Shown here in pieces: positions 28,138 through 37,122 of a stretch of 42,049 bases of DNA. Where the stretch lies: positions 1 through 42,049 of the forward strand of contig CAYXAA010000038.1 of NCBI GenBank assembly GCA_964462985.1, read 5' to 3'. Source of the stretch: CAYXAA01 sp964462985 (GTDB lineage Bacteria > Pseudomonadota > Alphaproteobacteria > Rhizobiales > Stappiaceae). Numbering within the stretch: position 1 is the first letter of the stretch; each line of letters starts with the position of its first letter. The notes below the pieces were generated by a model, which was given only the letters and a program-made list of their open reading frames with translations, was not told where the DNA came from and did not search any database. Made by a program: the position numbers and the translations under genes.

Positions 28138-29412
28138 ATGTTCGACATTAGGTGGATCCGCGATAACGGCGACGCCTTTGACCGCGCGCTCGCCCGGCGC
28201 GGCCATGAGCCCGTCGCAGCAAAGCTGATCGCTCTCGATGAGGAGCGTCGGGCCCACCTCGCGCAATTGCAGTCCGCACAGGAGCGGCGCAACGCGGCTT
28301 CCAAGGAGATCGGCAAGGCCAAGTCGGCTGGCGACGAGGCTAGCGCCCAGGCGCTGATCGACGAAGTCGCCAAGCTCAAGTCCTTCGTGCAGCAGGGCGA
28401 GGAAGAGGAGCGTCGGCTCGAAGCGGCGCTGACCGACGCGCTTTCCGTTATTCCAAACCTGCCGCTCGACGAGGTGCCGGACGGGCCGGACGAGACCGGC
28501 AATGTCGAGCTCAAGACCTCTGGTCAGAAGCCGCAGTTCGACTTCACGCCGAAGGAGCATTTCGAGATTGGCGAGGCCCTCGGCCAAATGGATTTTGCCA
28601 CGGCCGCCAAGCTGTCAGGCTCGCGGTTCGTCCTGCTCAAGGGCGAGTTGGCGCGGCTGGAGCGGGCGCTCGGGCAGTACATGATCGACCTGCACACCAC
28701 GGAGAACGGCTATACAGAGGTGGCGCCGCCGTTGTTGGTGCGCGACGAGGCGCTCTACGGCACGTCGCAGCTGCCGAAGTTTGCCGAGGACCTGTTCAAG
28801 ACCACTGCCGGTCACTGGCTGATTCCGACCGCCGAGGTTCCGCTGACCAACATGGTCGCCGGCGAGATCCTTGACGAGGCGGTGCTTCCGATCCGGGTCA
28901 CGGCCCTGACCCACTGCTTCCGGTCCGAAGCAGGATCGGCCGGACGCGACGTGCGCGGCATGCTGCGCCAGCACCAATTCGTGAAATGCGAGCTGGTGTC
29001 GGTGACGACGCCGGAGACCTCGCTTGCCGAACTGGAACGTATGCTCGAATGCGCCGAGAAGGTGCTTCAGGGCCTCGGGCTGCACTACCGCGTCGTGACC
29101 CTGTGCACCGGCGACATGGGGTTCGCCTCGCAGAAGACCTACGACATCGAAGTTTGGCTGCCGGGGCAGGGGGCCTATCGCGAGATTTCGTCCTGCTCGG
29201 TCTGCGGCGACTTCCAGGCCCGGCGGATGAATGCGCGCTACCGCCCGGAGGGCGAGAAGGGCCTGCGCTTCGTCCACACGCTTAACGGCTCGGGCCTTGC
29301 GGTTGGCCGCACGTTGATCGCCGTCCTGGAGACCTACCAGAACGCCGACGGGTCGGTGACGATCCCCGAGGCGCTCAGGCCTTACATGGGCGGCCGGGAG
29401 CGGATCGGCTGA
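28138..29412 (+). CDS. serS: seryl-tRNA synthetase
   Basis: A class II synthetase of 424 residues that charges tRNA-Ser and also tRNA-Sec where present. The N-terminal long helical coiled-coil arm (about 25-105, starting after MFDIRWIRDN) binds the variable arm of the tRNA. Motif 2 is seen in THCFRSEAGSAGRDVRGMLR and motif 3 in NGSGLAVGRTLIAVLE. The conserved HQFVKCEL and EISSCSVCGDFQARR are also present. ATG 28138 follows GGGGGA by six bases. surE starts 12 bp after the stop, so serS-surE (and probably pcm) form one transcript. Confidence 0.97.
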   Translation: MFDIRWIRDNGDAFDRALARRGHEPVAAKLIALDEERRAHLAQLQSAQERRNAASKEIGKAKSAGDEASAQALIDEVAKLKSFVQQGEEEERRLEAALTDALSVIPNLPLDEVPDGPDETGNVELKTSGQKPQFDFTPKEHFEIGEALGQMDFATAAKLSGSRFVLLKGELARLERALGQYMIDLHTTENGYTEVAPPLLVRDEALYGTSQLPKFAEDLFKTTAGHWLIPTAEVPLTNMVAGEILDEAVLPIRVTALTHCFRSEAGSAGRDVRGMLRQHQFVKCELVSVTTPETSLAELERMLECAEKVLQGLGLHYRVVTLCTGDMGFASQKTYDIEVWLPGQGAYREISSCSVCGDFQARRMNARYRPEGEKGLRFVHTLNGSGLAVGRTLIAVLETYQNADGSVTIPEALRPYMGGRERIG

Positions 29413-29424
29413 GGCGGCAGCGCA

Positions 29425-30186
29425 ATGCGGATCCTACTCACCAACGACGACGGCATTCACGCCGATGGCCTTGAGGCTCTGGAGCAGATCGCGGCGGCCT
29501 TGTCAGACGATGTCTGGGTTATCGCCCCAGAGACGGACCAGAGCGGAACGGCGCATTCCCTGACGCTGCACGACCCGCTCCGGATGCGCCGCGTTGCCGA
29601 GCGGCGCTTTGCCGTACGCGGAACGCCGACGGACTGCGTCATCCTGGCGATTCGGGAAGTTCTCGACGGATTGCCGGACCTCGTCCTCTCCGGCGTCAAT
29701 CGCGGCCAGAACGTTGCTGACGACGTGACCTATTCCGGAACCATCGCCGGGGCGATGGAAGGCACGTTGATGGGCGTGCGGTCGATAGCTCTGTCGCAGG
29801 CGTTCAAGCGGTCTCCCGATGGGGAGCCTGTCGATTATGCGACGGCGATCGCCCACGGGCCGGCTCTCATCGACAAGCTGACGCGGGTTTCCCTTCCCAA
29901 GGACACGCTGATCAACGTCAATTTCCCGGCCTGTCCGCCGGACGACGTCGCCGGGATCGACGTCACGCGGCAGGGTAAGCGATCGGTCGGCGCACTTTTC
30001 GTCGATCGGAGGACGGATGGGCGTGGCATGCCGTATTATTGGCTGGGGTTTCGTGGACAGGACGAGGATCCGGCGGTGCACACCGACCTGCGCGCCGTGC
30101 GCGACGGCTATATTTCCGTCACGCCGTTGAAGCTCGACTTGACCGCGGAGACTCTGCGTGAAGACTTGATGGGGGCACTGGCGTGA
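29425..30186 (+). CDS. surE: 5'/3'-nucleotidase SurE
   Basis: SurE (253 residues) is a metal-dependent phosphatase acting on nucleoside monophosphates, often linked to stationary-phase survival. The N-terminal MRILLTNDDGIHADGL holds the metal-binding Asp-Asp pair (8-9). The conserved SGTAHSLTL, LVLSGVNRGQN and YSGTIAGAMEG are all in place. GAGGCGG precedes the ATG at 29425. It sits between serS and pcm, in the classic surE-pcm pairing. Confidence 0.96.
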   Translation: MRILLTNDDGIHADGLEALEQIAAALSDDVWVIAPETDQSGTAHSLTLHDPLRMRRVAERRFAVRGTPTDCVILAIREVLDGLPDLVLSGVNRGQNVADDVTYSGTIAGAMEGTLMGVRSIALSQAFKRSPDGEPVDYATAIAHGPALIDKLTRVSLPKDTLINVNFPACPPDDVAGIDVTRQGKRSVGALFVDRRTDGRGMPYYWLGFRGQDEDPAVHTDLRAVRDGYISVTPLKLDLTAETLREDLMGALA

Positions 30187-30288
30187 TCGCCCGGCAAACC
30201 TGCCGTTCGCGTCATGATCAGATCGAATGTGCCGGGCGATGGCGAAACCGCCCGTTCCGTGCCCAGTTCCGCCCTGGGAGGGGCCATC

Positions 30289-30969
30289 GTGGCAGGGGAT
30301 CAGAACGACGATAAGCAGCGCGGCGACCGCACCGACGACGAGGCGAAGGCGGGGCTCATTCTTGAGCTGCGCAGTCAGGGCGTCGGCGATCGCAAGGTTC
30401 TGTCGGCGATCGAGCGGATTCCGCGGCGGCTGTTTCTGTCGGCCGAACACCAGCGCTTCGCCTATCACGATACGGCGCTTCCGATTGAATGTGGCCAGAC
30501 GATCTCGCAACCGATGATAGTCGGTCTGATGAGCCAGGCTCTCGACGTCAAGGCGGACCATCGCGTGCTCGAGATTGGAACCGGCTCGGGTTACCAGGCG
30601 GCCGTGCTCGGCCTGCTTGCCAAGGAGGTCCATACGGTCGAGCGCTACCGGACCCTGGCCGACCTTGCGCGCGAGCGGCTCGAGACACTGAGACTCTCAA
30701 ACGTGACGGTCCATCTCGGCGATGGCACCCAGGGATTTCCGGATGAGGCCCCGTTCGACCGGATCATCGTGACGGCGGCTACGCCGGAAATTCCGCCGGC
30801 CCTCATCAATCAGCTCTCGGCGGGAGGGAAGATGGTGCTGCCGGTCGGTCCGCACAGCGGCGTGCAGAGGCTCGTGCTGGTCGAGAAGACAGACGCCGGC
30901 CTGAAGCAGACCGCGATCTGCGACGTCCGGTTCGTTCCGCTGGTGGAGGGTGTCGCAAGCCGGCTCTGA
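30289..30969 (+). CDS. pcm: protein-L-isoaspartate O-methyltransferase
   Basis: Pcm methylates isoaspartyl residues in damaged proteins using S-adenosylmethionine and so starts their repair. Conserved motifs are RIPRRLFL, the ALPIECGQTISQPMIVG block, SAM motif I VLEIGTGSGYQAAVL, and FDRIIVTAATPEIPPALINQL (in two parts). The frame is open from an ATG at 30214, but GGGAGGGG (30276-30283) lies five bases before a GTG at 30289, giving 226 residues, close to the family length; that start is preferred. Following surE by about 100 bp, it completes the serS-surE-pcm group and is followed, in a separate unit, by the nlpD-like gene. Confidence 0.92.
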   Translation: MAGDQNDDKQRGDRTDDEAKAGLILELRSQGVGDRKVLSAIERIPRRLFLSAEHQRFAYHDTALPIECGQTISQPMIVGLMSQALDVKADHRVLEIGTGSGYQAAVLGLLAKEVHTVERYRTLADLARERLETLRLSNVTVHLGDGTQGFPDEAPFDRIIVTAATPEIPPALINQLSAGGKMVLPVGPHSGVQRLVLVEKTDAGLKQTAICDVRFVPLVEGVASRL

Positions 30970-31168
30970 TCCTGCAAAGGTTAAGCCTATCGGAGCAGCA
31001 CGACGCAATGCCGATGCCAATCCCGCGCTCTTCGTGCGGTGAAAACCCCGTCAAAGCGCCAGATTTCCGCGAAAAGATCGTTCCGGCCGCCTCGCCTTAA
31101 GGCTTTGTCAACGTTACCTCGCTTTACTCTTGACACGAATTGGTGCGTGTCCGGGTTTGAGTAACGCC

Positions 31169-32431
31169 ATGTCCATGCCGACGAGCAGCCAGCTTCCCCG
31201 TCTTCCTCTACGGACCGCTCCCGCGGTGCTTCTGGCGGGCCTCCTTGCGGCCTGCAGCGCCGGAACAGAGCGGTTCGAGGATCCGGTCTTCACCGGCTCG
31301 ACGCAAAATCAGCGTGCGATCCTGTCGCAGTCGATGACACAGCCGAGCTACAACGACGTCGTTGCGGGACCCGCTGGCGGCTCCAGCAACAGCGTGCAGT
31401 CGTCGCCGCTGCCGTCGACGGCCTCCACGTCTGCCGCAACCACGGCGATCGGGGGAGGCGGCACGCCTTCAACAAGCATGGCAGCCGCGCCGGTGTCGAC
31501 TGAAGCGCCGATCACGGTGCGTGGCTGGACGACCGCAGGAGGTAGTCGCGTCACGGCCAAGGGCGGTGACACAGTGTCCTCGGTGGCAAATCGCTACGGT
31601 GTTCCGGCCGCAGTACTTGCAGACGTGAACCGGCTCGATCGCGATGCAGTGCTGTCACCCGGTCAGGCGATCGTCATTCCCACCTACGTCTCCGGGGAGC
31701 GCACGGCGACCGTTGCGCAGTCCGACCGGAGCGAGCCGGTGCGTTCACCGCCGGCTGGCGCAACTGCCGGGCAGTCGATTGCCGGGCGCGCTCCGCTGCC
31801 CGAGGCCAAGCCGGCGCCCGTGCGGGTTGCCGCGCTCGGCGCCCAGCCCGTGCTCACCGCAGAGGCGCCGCGGAGCAAGCCGGAGGAGGCCAAGGCAGCA
31901 CCGGCCGTGGTCCGGGAGCCTTCGGCGCCTGCCAACAACGTAACGCCCGTCGCGCTCGCGCCGGTCGACGCTACCCCGCAGCCGGCCGCTCTCGTCACCA
32001 CGACGCCGACGGACGATGCCTCGGAGGCGAAGTCGTCAGCCACGGATGGCGAGCGCCGCTTCCGCTGGCCGGTACGCGGCCGCATCATTTCCGATTTTGG
32101 TGTGAAGCCGGGTGGCACGCGAAACGACGGTATCAACCTTGCCGTGCCCGAAGGTACCGAAGTCAAGGCAGCCGAGGACGGTACGGTGATTTATGCCGGC
32201 AATGAACTGAAGGGTTACGGCAATCTCGTTCTCGTGCGGCACGCCGATGGCTGGGTCTCTGCTTACGCCCACAACAACGATCTCACGGTCAAGCGCGGTG
32301 ATACCGTCCGGCGGGGCGACACAATCGCCCGGGCCGGCGCCTCGGGGTCAGTATCGCAGCCTCAGCTCCATTTTGAACTGCGGAAGGGCAACAAGCCGGT
32401 GGACCCGCTTCTCTATCTTTCCCGGAGCTGA
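31169..32431 (+). CDS. nlpD: NlpD-like lipoprotein: LysM domain plus degenerate M23 (LytM) domain
   Basis: A 420-residue lipoprotein whose signal peptide ends in the lipobox LLAAC (Cys29). A single LysM domain spans about residues 114-172 and a Pro/Ala-rich linker leads to an M23/LytM domain (about 300-418). The domain's first metal-site pair, normally HxGxD, reads NDGIN (Asn319, Asn323), so the zinc site lacks its first His and Asp; His368 (AYAHNND) and His401 (LHFEL) remain. This is the pattern of NlpD, which is not a hydrolase but activates the amidase AmiC at the septum. The frame extends upstream to 31130; ATG 31169 gives the signal peptide. Standing next to surE-pcm repeats the arrangement surE-pcm-nlpD known from other proteobacteria. 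Confidence 0.9.
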   Translation: MSMPTSSQLPRLPLRTAPAVLLAGLLAACSAGTERFEDPVFTGSTQNQRAILSQSMTQPSYNDVVAGPAGGSSNSVQSSPLPSTASTSAATTAIGGGGTPSTSMAAAPVSTEAPITVRGWTTAGGSRVTAKGGDTVSSVANRYGVPAAVLADVNRLDRDAVLSPGQAIVIPTYVSGERTATVAQSDRSEPVRSPPAGATAGQSIAGRAPLPEAKPAPVRVAALGAQPVLTAEAPRSKPEEAKAAPAVVREPSAPANNVTPVALAPVDATPQPAALVTTTPTDDASEAKSSATDGERRFRWPVRGRIISDFGVKPGGTRNDGINLAVPEGTEVKAAEDGTVIYAGNELKGYGNLVLVRHADGWVSAYAHNNDLTVKRGDTVRRGDTIARAGASGSVSQPQLHFELRKGNKPVDPLLYLSRS

Positions 32432-32450
32432 CCAGAACAGGCAACGCTGA

Positions 32451-32480
32451 CTGCGCCCGGTTCGTCGTAACCGGGCGCAG
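32451..32480. terminator. bidirectional-type hairpin between nlpD and the DUF815 ATPase gene
   Basis: CTGCGCCCGGTT (32451-32462) and AACCGGGCGCAG (32469-32480) pair perfectly over 12 bp with a 6-base loop. It lies between the convergent nlpD and ATPase genes. The T tract on the plus strand is short (ATCATTT), so a two-way terminator of low U content is likely. Confidence 0.7.
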
Positions 32481-32513
32481 ATCATTTGCGCGCCTTGTCG
32501 CCCAGCCGCAATT

Positions 32514-33398
32514 TCAATCCAGACGCTTACCGAGACGGCCGGCGAGATCCTGGATGAATTGGAAGGCGACGCGGCCGGAGCGGCTGCCGCGGGTCGTCGC
32601 CCATTCCAGCGCCTCGGCACGCAGCGCCGCCGGATCATAGGCGAGATCATAATGGGCCACATAGCCATCGATCATCGCCAGATAGTCGTCCTGGCTGCAC
32701 TTGTGAAAGCCGAGCCAGAGCCCGAAGCGGTCGGATAGCGATACCTTCTCCTCGACGGCTTCTCCTGGATTGATCGCGGTCGATCGTTCGTTCTCGATCA
32801 TGTCGCGCGGCAGGAGGTGGCGCCGGTTCGACGTGGCGTAGAACAGGACGTTGTCCGGCCGCCCTTCGATCCCACCCTCCAGAACTGCCTTGAGCGACTT
32901 GTAGGACGTATCGCCGCCGTCGAAGGAGAGATCGTCGCAAAAGACGATGAATCGGTGCCGGTTTGCCTTCAGGTGCCTCATCAGCCGCGGTAGGCTGTCG
33001 ATGTCTTCGCGGTGAATCTCGACGAGCTTGAGCCGGCCGCCATCCGGGCCGGTTCCCACGCTGGCGGCAACGGCAGCGTGCGCGGCCTTGACCAGCGACG
33101 ATTTGCCCATGCCGCGAGCGCCCCACAACAGAACGTTGTTGGCCGAAAAGCCGCGAGCGAAGCGCTCCGTGTTGTCAACCAGAAGATCGCGCATCCGGTC
33201 GACGCCGCGGAGCAGCCCGATGTCCACTCGATTGACCCGCTCCACGGGCTCGAGCTCTTCCGGATCGCTGTGCCAGACAAAGGCATCGGCCGCCTCGAAA
33301 TCTGGCACCAGCGGCGGCCGCGGAACGGCGCGCTCGATCAGGTCGGCGAGGCGATCCAGCCTGGCCAGAATGGGGGTGAGTTCGGACGTCTGCGGCAT
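32514..33398 (-). CDS. AAA ATPase of the DUF815 family
   Basis: A 294-residue P-loop ATPase of the DUF815 family, whose cellular role is not established. The Walker A is GARGMGKSSL and the Walker B FIVFCDDLSFD; the sensor-like segment is VLFYATSNRRHLLPRDM. The C-terminal part has DRFGLWLGFHKCSQDDYLAM and ends in a helical region with TRGSRSGRVAFQF, all typical of the family. The ATG at 33398 is chosen; the frame extends to a GTG at 33464. It is divergent from yajC and convergent with nlpD, forming a single-gene unit. Genomic position next to yajC-secDF recurs in related genomes as far as I recall, but does not define a function. Confidence 0.85.
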   Translation of the reverse strand: MPQTSELTPILARLDRLADLIERAVPRPPLVPDFEAADAFVWHSDPEELEPVERVNRVDIGLLRGVDRMRDLLVDNTERFARGFSANNVLLWGARGMGKSSLVKAAHAAVAASVGTGPDGGRLKLVEIHREDIDSLPRLMRHLKANRHRFIVFCDDLSFDGGDTSYKSLKAVLEGGIEGRPDNVLFYATSNRRHLLPRDMIENERSTAINPGEAVEEKVSLSDRFGLWLGFHKCSQDDYLAMIDGYVAHYDLAYDPAALRAEALEWATTRGSRSGRVAFQFIQDLAGRLGKRLD

Positions 33399-33512
33399 AT
33401 CGAGATGGTGCTCCGCGATGGTCGTGCGGTGGGTGGCCTGTCTGGCGGGGACCTTGCGTAGCACAGCGATCGCCGGCGCTAAAGCCGTGCTTGTCCACGC
33501 ATGCGCGCCTCC

Positions 33513-33540
33513 CTTGCAATGACGACCACGGTCGCTATAG
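33513..33540 (+). promoter_or_regulatory. putative promoter of yajC-secDF
   Basis: TTGCAA (33514-33519) or CTTGCA (33513-33518) and CTATAG (33535-33540) are 15 or 16 bp apart, upstream of the yajC ribosome binding site. The leader would be about 50 bases. This is a motif match only. Confidence 0.4.
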
Positions 33541-33595
33541 TCCGCGCACTTTCGGGACGCCGCCGATCGCCGTGGACCCGCCCAAGGAGACGTAT

Positions 33596-33919
33596 ATGCT
33601 GATCACGCCCGCATTCGCGCAAGGAGCCCCGATTGGGGGCGCTCCCGATATGTTTATCCAGATCCTGCCGTTCGTGCTGATCTTCGTGATCATGTACTTT
33701 CTGATCATTCGCCCACAGCGGCAGCGGGTGAAGCAGCACCAGGAAATGGTCAAGAATCTGAGACGCGGGGATACGGTCGTCACCGCCGGCGGCCTGATCG
33801 GAAAGGTGTCGAAGGTGGTCGACGACGGCGAAATCCAGGTCGAGATCGCCGAGGGCATCCGGGTACGGGCCGTGCGCAGCATGATCCAGGAGGTGCGCTC
33901 CAAGTCCGAGCCGGTCTAG
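33596..33919 (+). CDS. yajC: preprotein translocase accessory subunit YajC
   Basis: YajC (107 residues) is the small membrane partner of SecDF. It starts MLITPAFAQGAPIGGAP, has one transmembrane helix (about 19-38, FIQILPFVLIFVIMYFLII) followed by RPQRQRVKQHQEM, and then the cytoplasmic beta-barrel region with GDTVVTAGGLIGKVSKV. AAGGAGA at 33584-33590 precedes ATG 33596 by five bases. The upstream part of the open frame to 33491 lacks the family features. It heads yajC-secD-secF. Confidence 0.96.
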   Translation: MLITPAFAQGAPIGGAPDMFIQILPFVLIFVIMYFLIIRPQRQRVKQHQEMVKNLRRGDTVVTAGGLIGKVSKVVDDGEIQVEIAEGIRVRAVRSMIQEVRSKSEPV

Positions 33920-34000
33920 AATAACGGCTGATCCCCTCCTCACGTTCAGCCGCAGGCCCGGGTTGTCGGGCGGCGGCGATCCGTCCGACAGGCGCCTGTC

Positions 34001-35611
34001 ATGCTCTATTTCGCCCGCTGGAAGATCGTTCTGATCGTCCTCGTCGTCCTGTTCGGGGTGGTTGCGACCCTGCCGAACTTTTTCTCCGCCGAAACCCTGC
34101 GGCAATGGCCGGACTGGCTGCCAAAACGCCAGATCGTGCTCGGTCTCGACCTCCAGGGCGGCGCCTATCTGCTCTACGAGGTCGACAAGACGGACTATCA
34201 GCAGAAGCGGCTACAGGCGCTCGTCGGCGACATCCGTAGGGCGCTGCGCGAAGAGCCGCGCATCGGCTACACCGGGCTGGGGGTTCAAGGCAACGCCGCT
34301 CAGGTGCGTATCCGTGACGTCGCCCGCCTTGAGGAAGCCCGCTCCCGGCTCGATGAGCTGCGCAACCCATTGGTCTCCTCCCTGTTCGGCGGCCAGGCGG
34401 TCGACGAATTCCGGCTGGAGGTCTCGAACGATGGGGTAATCCGGTTCGAGTTCACGGACGCCGGTGTCGAACAGCGCATGCGCTCGATCGTGCAGCAGTC
34501 GATCGAGGTAATCCGCCGGCGTGTCGACGAACTCGGCACAACCGAGCCCAATATCCAGCGGCAGGGCGACAATCGCATTCTGGTCGAGGCGCCCGGTGAG
34601 CAGGATCCGGAACGGCTCAAGGCGCTGGTCGGCCAGACAGCACAGCTCACCTTCCACATGGTCGATGTTTCGATGTCCGCCGAGCAGGCGCTGCAGACGC
34701 GGCCGCCGGCGGGCACCATCGTGCTCAATTCGGTGGACGATCCGCCGCTGCCGTACCTCGTCGAGGAGGTGCCGCTGCTGTCCGGCGAGGATCTGGTCGA
34801 CGCCCAGGTGCAGTTCGACCAACGGACCAACGAGCCCGTGGTGAGCTTCCGCTTCAACACGTCGGGAGCCCGCAAGTTTGCGCAGGTCACGCAGCAGAAC
34901 GTCGGACGGCCCTTTGCGATCGTGCTCGACAACGAGGTCATCTCGGCGCCGGTCATCCGAGAGCCGATCACTGGCGGTTCGGGGCAGATCTCCGGCAGTT
35001 TCACGGTAGAGAGCGCCAATGACCTCGCCGTGCTGCTGCGCGCCGGAGCGCTGCCGGCACGGCTTACCGTCGTCGAGGAGCGTTCCATTGGGCCGGGACT
35101 TGGTGAGGACTCGATCGAGGCCGGCAAGCTTGCCTCCTACATCGGCGCGACACTCGTCGTCGTGTTCATGATTCTTGCTTACGGCCGGTTCGGGGTCATT
35201 GCCGACATAGCGCTCACGATAAACATCGTTCTGATCTTTGCCGCCCTGACGGTCCTGCAGGCGACGCTGACGCTGCCCGGTATCGCCGGCATCGTGCTGA
35301 CCATGGGCATGGCGGTCGATGCCAACGTGCTCATCTTCGAGCGCATACGCGAGGAACTGCGGGCCGGACGCTCGGCGATCAGCGCCATTGACGCCGGCTT
35401 CTCCAGGGCTCTCTCGACCATTTTGGACGCCAATATCACCACCCTGATCGCTGCGCTGATCCTGTTCCAGCTCGGCTCCGGTCCGATCCGCGGCTTCGCG
35501 GTGACGCTGGCGATCGGCATCTTCACCACGGTGTTCTCCGCCTTTACCCTGACGCGGCTGATGATCGCGCTATGGGTGCGCAGGCGCAGGCCATCCCGTC
35601 TGGCGATCTGA
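34001..35611 (+). CDS. secD: protein translocase subunit SecD
   Basis: SecD (536 residues) uses the proton motive force with SecF to pull proteins out of the SecYEG channel. An N-terminal membrane helix (about 5-25) is followed by a large periplasmic part with GLDLQGGAYLLYEVD near its start and VIRRRVDELGTTEPNIQ. The C-terminal membrane domain has the conserved TLPGIAGIVLTMGMAVDANV and IFERIREELR, the signature that also marks the RND superfamily. It follows yajC by 81 bp. secF begins 14 bp after its stop. Confidence 0.97.
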   Translation: MLYFARWKIVLIVLVVLFGVVATLPNFFSAETLRQWPDWLPKRQIVLGLDLQGGAYLLYEVDKTDYQQKRLQALVGDIRRALREEPRIGYTGLGVQGNAAQVRIRDVARLEEARSRLDELRNPLVSSLFGGQAVDEFRLEVSNDGVIRFEFTDAGVEQRMRSIVQQSIEVIRRRVDELGTTEPNIQRQGDNRILVEAPGEQDPERLKALVGQTAQLTFHMVDVSMSAEQALQTRPPAGTIVLNSVDDPPLPYLVEEVPLLSGEDLVDAQVQFDQRTNEPVVSFRFNTSGARKFAQVTQQNVGRPFAIVLDNEVISAPVIREPITGGSGQISGSFTVESANDLAVLLRAGALPARLTVVEERSIGPGLGEDSIEAGKLASYIGATLVVVFMILAYGRFGVIADIALTINIVLIFAALTVLQATLTLPGIAGIVLTMGMAVDANVLIFERIREELRAGRSAISAIDAGFSRALSTILDANITTLIAALILFQLGSGPIRGFAVTLAIGIFTTVFSAFTLTRLMIALWVRRRRPSRLAI

Positions 35612-35625
35612 GGCTCCGTAAAGTC

Positions 35626-36579
35626 ATGCTTCTCAAACTCGTCCCGGAAAAGACCGACATCAAGTTCATGTGGCTGCGGAAAGTGACCTTTCCGCTGTCG
35701 CTCCTGATCGCCGCGGCCTCCATCGCGCTGTTCTTCACCGTCGGGCTCAATTTCGGCATTGACTTCAAGGGCGGCACCGTCATCGAGATGAAGACGCTGG
35801 AGGGGCCGGCAGACCTTGCGATGGTTCGCTCCACCATCAACGCTCTCAATCTCGGCGACGTACAGGTGCAGCAGTTCGGCGGGCCGGACGAGGTGCTGGT
35901 CCGCATCCAGCAGCAGGAAGGGGGAGAAGAGGCCCAGCAGTCGGCGGTGGCCTCGGTGCGGGATGCTTTTGACAACACGGTCGAGTTCCGCCGCATCGAG
36001 GTGGTCGGCCCGCGCGTGTCCGGTGAGCTCGCCCGCGCCGGTACAATGGCGGTGGTCGCGGCCCTGATCGTGATCCTGTTCTACATCTGGTTCCGGTTCG
36101 AATGGCAGTTCGCGATCGGCGCCATCGTGACCACCATCAATGACATCGTCGTCACGATCGGGCTGTTCGTCGTGCTGCAGCTCGACTTTTCGCTGTCGAG
36201 CATCGCGGCCATCCTGACGATCATCGGCTATTCGCTGAACGACACCGTCGTGGTCTACGACCGCATTCGTGAGAACCTCAGACGCTACAAGCGGCTGCCA
36301 TTGCCGGAGCTGCTCGATCGGTCGATCAACGAGACGCTCTCGCGCACCGTGATGACCTCGGTGACCACGCTGCTGGCGCTGATCCCGCTCTATCTGTTCG
36401 GTGGCGAGGTCATTCGCTCATTCACGCTGGCAATGATCTTCGGCATCGTGATCGGCACCTACTCCTCCATCTTCCTCGCCGCGCCGCTGCTGATCTTCCT
36501 GAGCCTGAGGCCGGGCGGACCGGCGAAATCGGATGGAGGTGAAGCCGCCCAGGATGACGGCGTTGCCGCGGGCGCCTAG
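35626..36579 (+). CDS. secF: protein translocase subunit SecF
   Basis: SecF (317 residues) pairs with SecD. The N-terminal membrane helix follows MLLKLVPEKTDIKFMW; then come the periplasmic FGIDFKGGTVIEMK, the membrane segments around VAALIVILFYIWFRF, the conserved SIAAILTIIGYSLNDTVVVY and YDRIRENLRR, and later helices ending in IFLAAPLLIFL. The ATG at 35626 is chosen because it matches the family N-terminus; an ATG at 35572 would overlap secD. It ends in a short acidic tail. The Mth938-like gene starts 117 bp later. Confidence 0.96.
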   Translation: MLLKLVPEKTDIKFMWLRKVTFPLSLLIAAASIALFFTVGLNFGIDFKGGTVIEMKTLEGPADLAMVRSTINALNLGDVQVQQFGGPDEVLVRIQQQEGGEEAQQSAVASVRDAFDNTVEFRRIEVVGPRVSGELARAGTMAVVAALIVILFYIWFRFEWQFAIGAIVTTINDIVVTIGLFVVLQLDFSLSSIAAILTIIGYSLNDTVVVYDRIRENLRRYKRLPLPELLDRSINETLSRTVMTSVTTLLALIPLYLFGGEVIRSFTLAMIFGIVIGTYSSIFLAAPLLIFLSLRPGGPAKSDGGEAAQDDGVAAGA

Positions 36580-36696
36580 CATTCAGGGTTGGCACAATCG
36601 ACGAAACGGTGTTCTGTCACCTTGGAAGGGATCGGCGAACCGTCTTCAGTCGTTTCGATTGCAGAGAGTGACTGACACGATACGGAGGACGACCCG

Positions 36697-37095
36697 ATGG
36701 CGGGACGCGGCGGGGGCATCATCGTTCGCGACGCGCATTTTCCCGGCCGCGCTCCGATTGATGCCTATGGAAACGGTGGCTTCCGTTTTGCCGGCATGTC
36801 GCATCGCGGTTCCATCCTGTGCCTGCCCAGCGGCATCTACGGCTGGCCTCCGGAGAGCCTGGATGATTTCGCCATCGGTGCGTTCGACAGGGTTCTGGGC
36901 GAGGCCGAAGATATCGAGGTGCTGCTCGTTGGCACAGGAACCAAGCTTGTCCCGATCGCAGGGGCACTGAAGGATGCGTTCCGGAGTGCGGGAATCCGGT
37001 CCGACCCGATGTCCACCGGCGCAGCGGTCCGGACTTTCAACGTGCTTCTGTCGGAAGAGCGGGCTGTTGCCGCGGCGTTGCTGGCAGTGGACTGA
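36697..37095 (+). CDS. Mth938-domain (DUF498) protein, NDUFAF3-like
   Basis: A 132-residue soluble protein of the Mth938/DUF498 family. The human member NDUFAF3 is an assembly factor of respiratory complex I. Typical stretches are FRFAGMSHRGSILCLPSG, then VLLVGTGTKLVPI and STGAAVRTFNVLLSE. GGAGGA (36684-36689) is seven bases before ATG 36697. No catalytic residues are known for the family. It is followed after 27 bp by the NDUFAF6-like gene, so the pair and probably secDF are cotranscribed. As far as I recall, this pairing near secDF is conserved in alphaproteobacteria, which suggests a shared role at the inner membrane in complex I assembly. Confidence 0.85.
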   Translation: MAGRGGGIIVRDAHFPGRAPIDAYGNGGFRFAGMSHRGSILCLPSGIYGWPPESLDDFAIGAFDRVLGEAEDIEVLLVGTGTKLVPIAGALKDAFRSAGIRSDPMSTGAAVRTFNVLLSEERAVAAALLAVD

Positions 37096-37122
37096 CGCGG
37101 ACGCAACGCTACCTTCTCGCAC

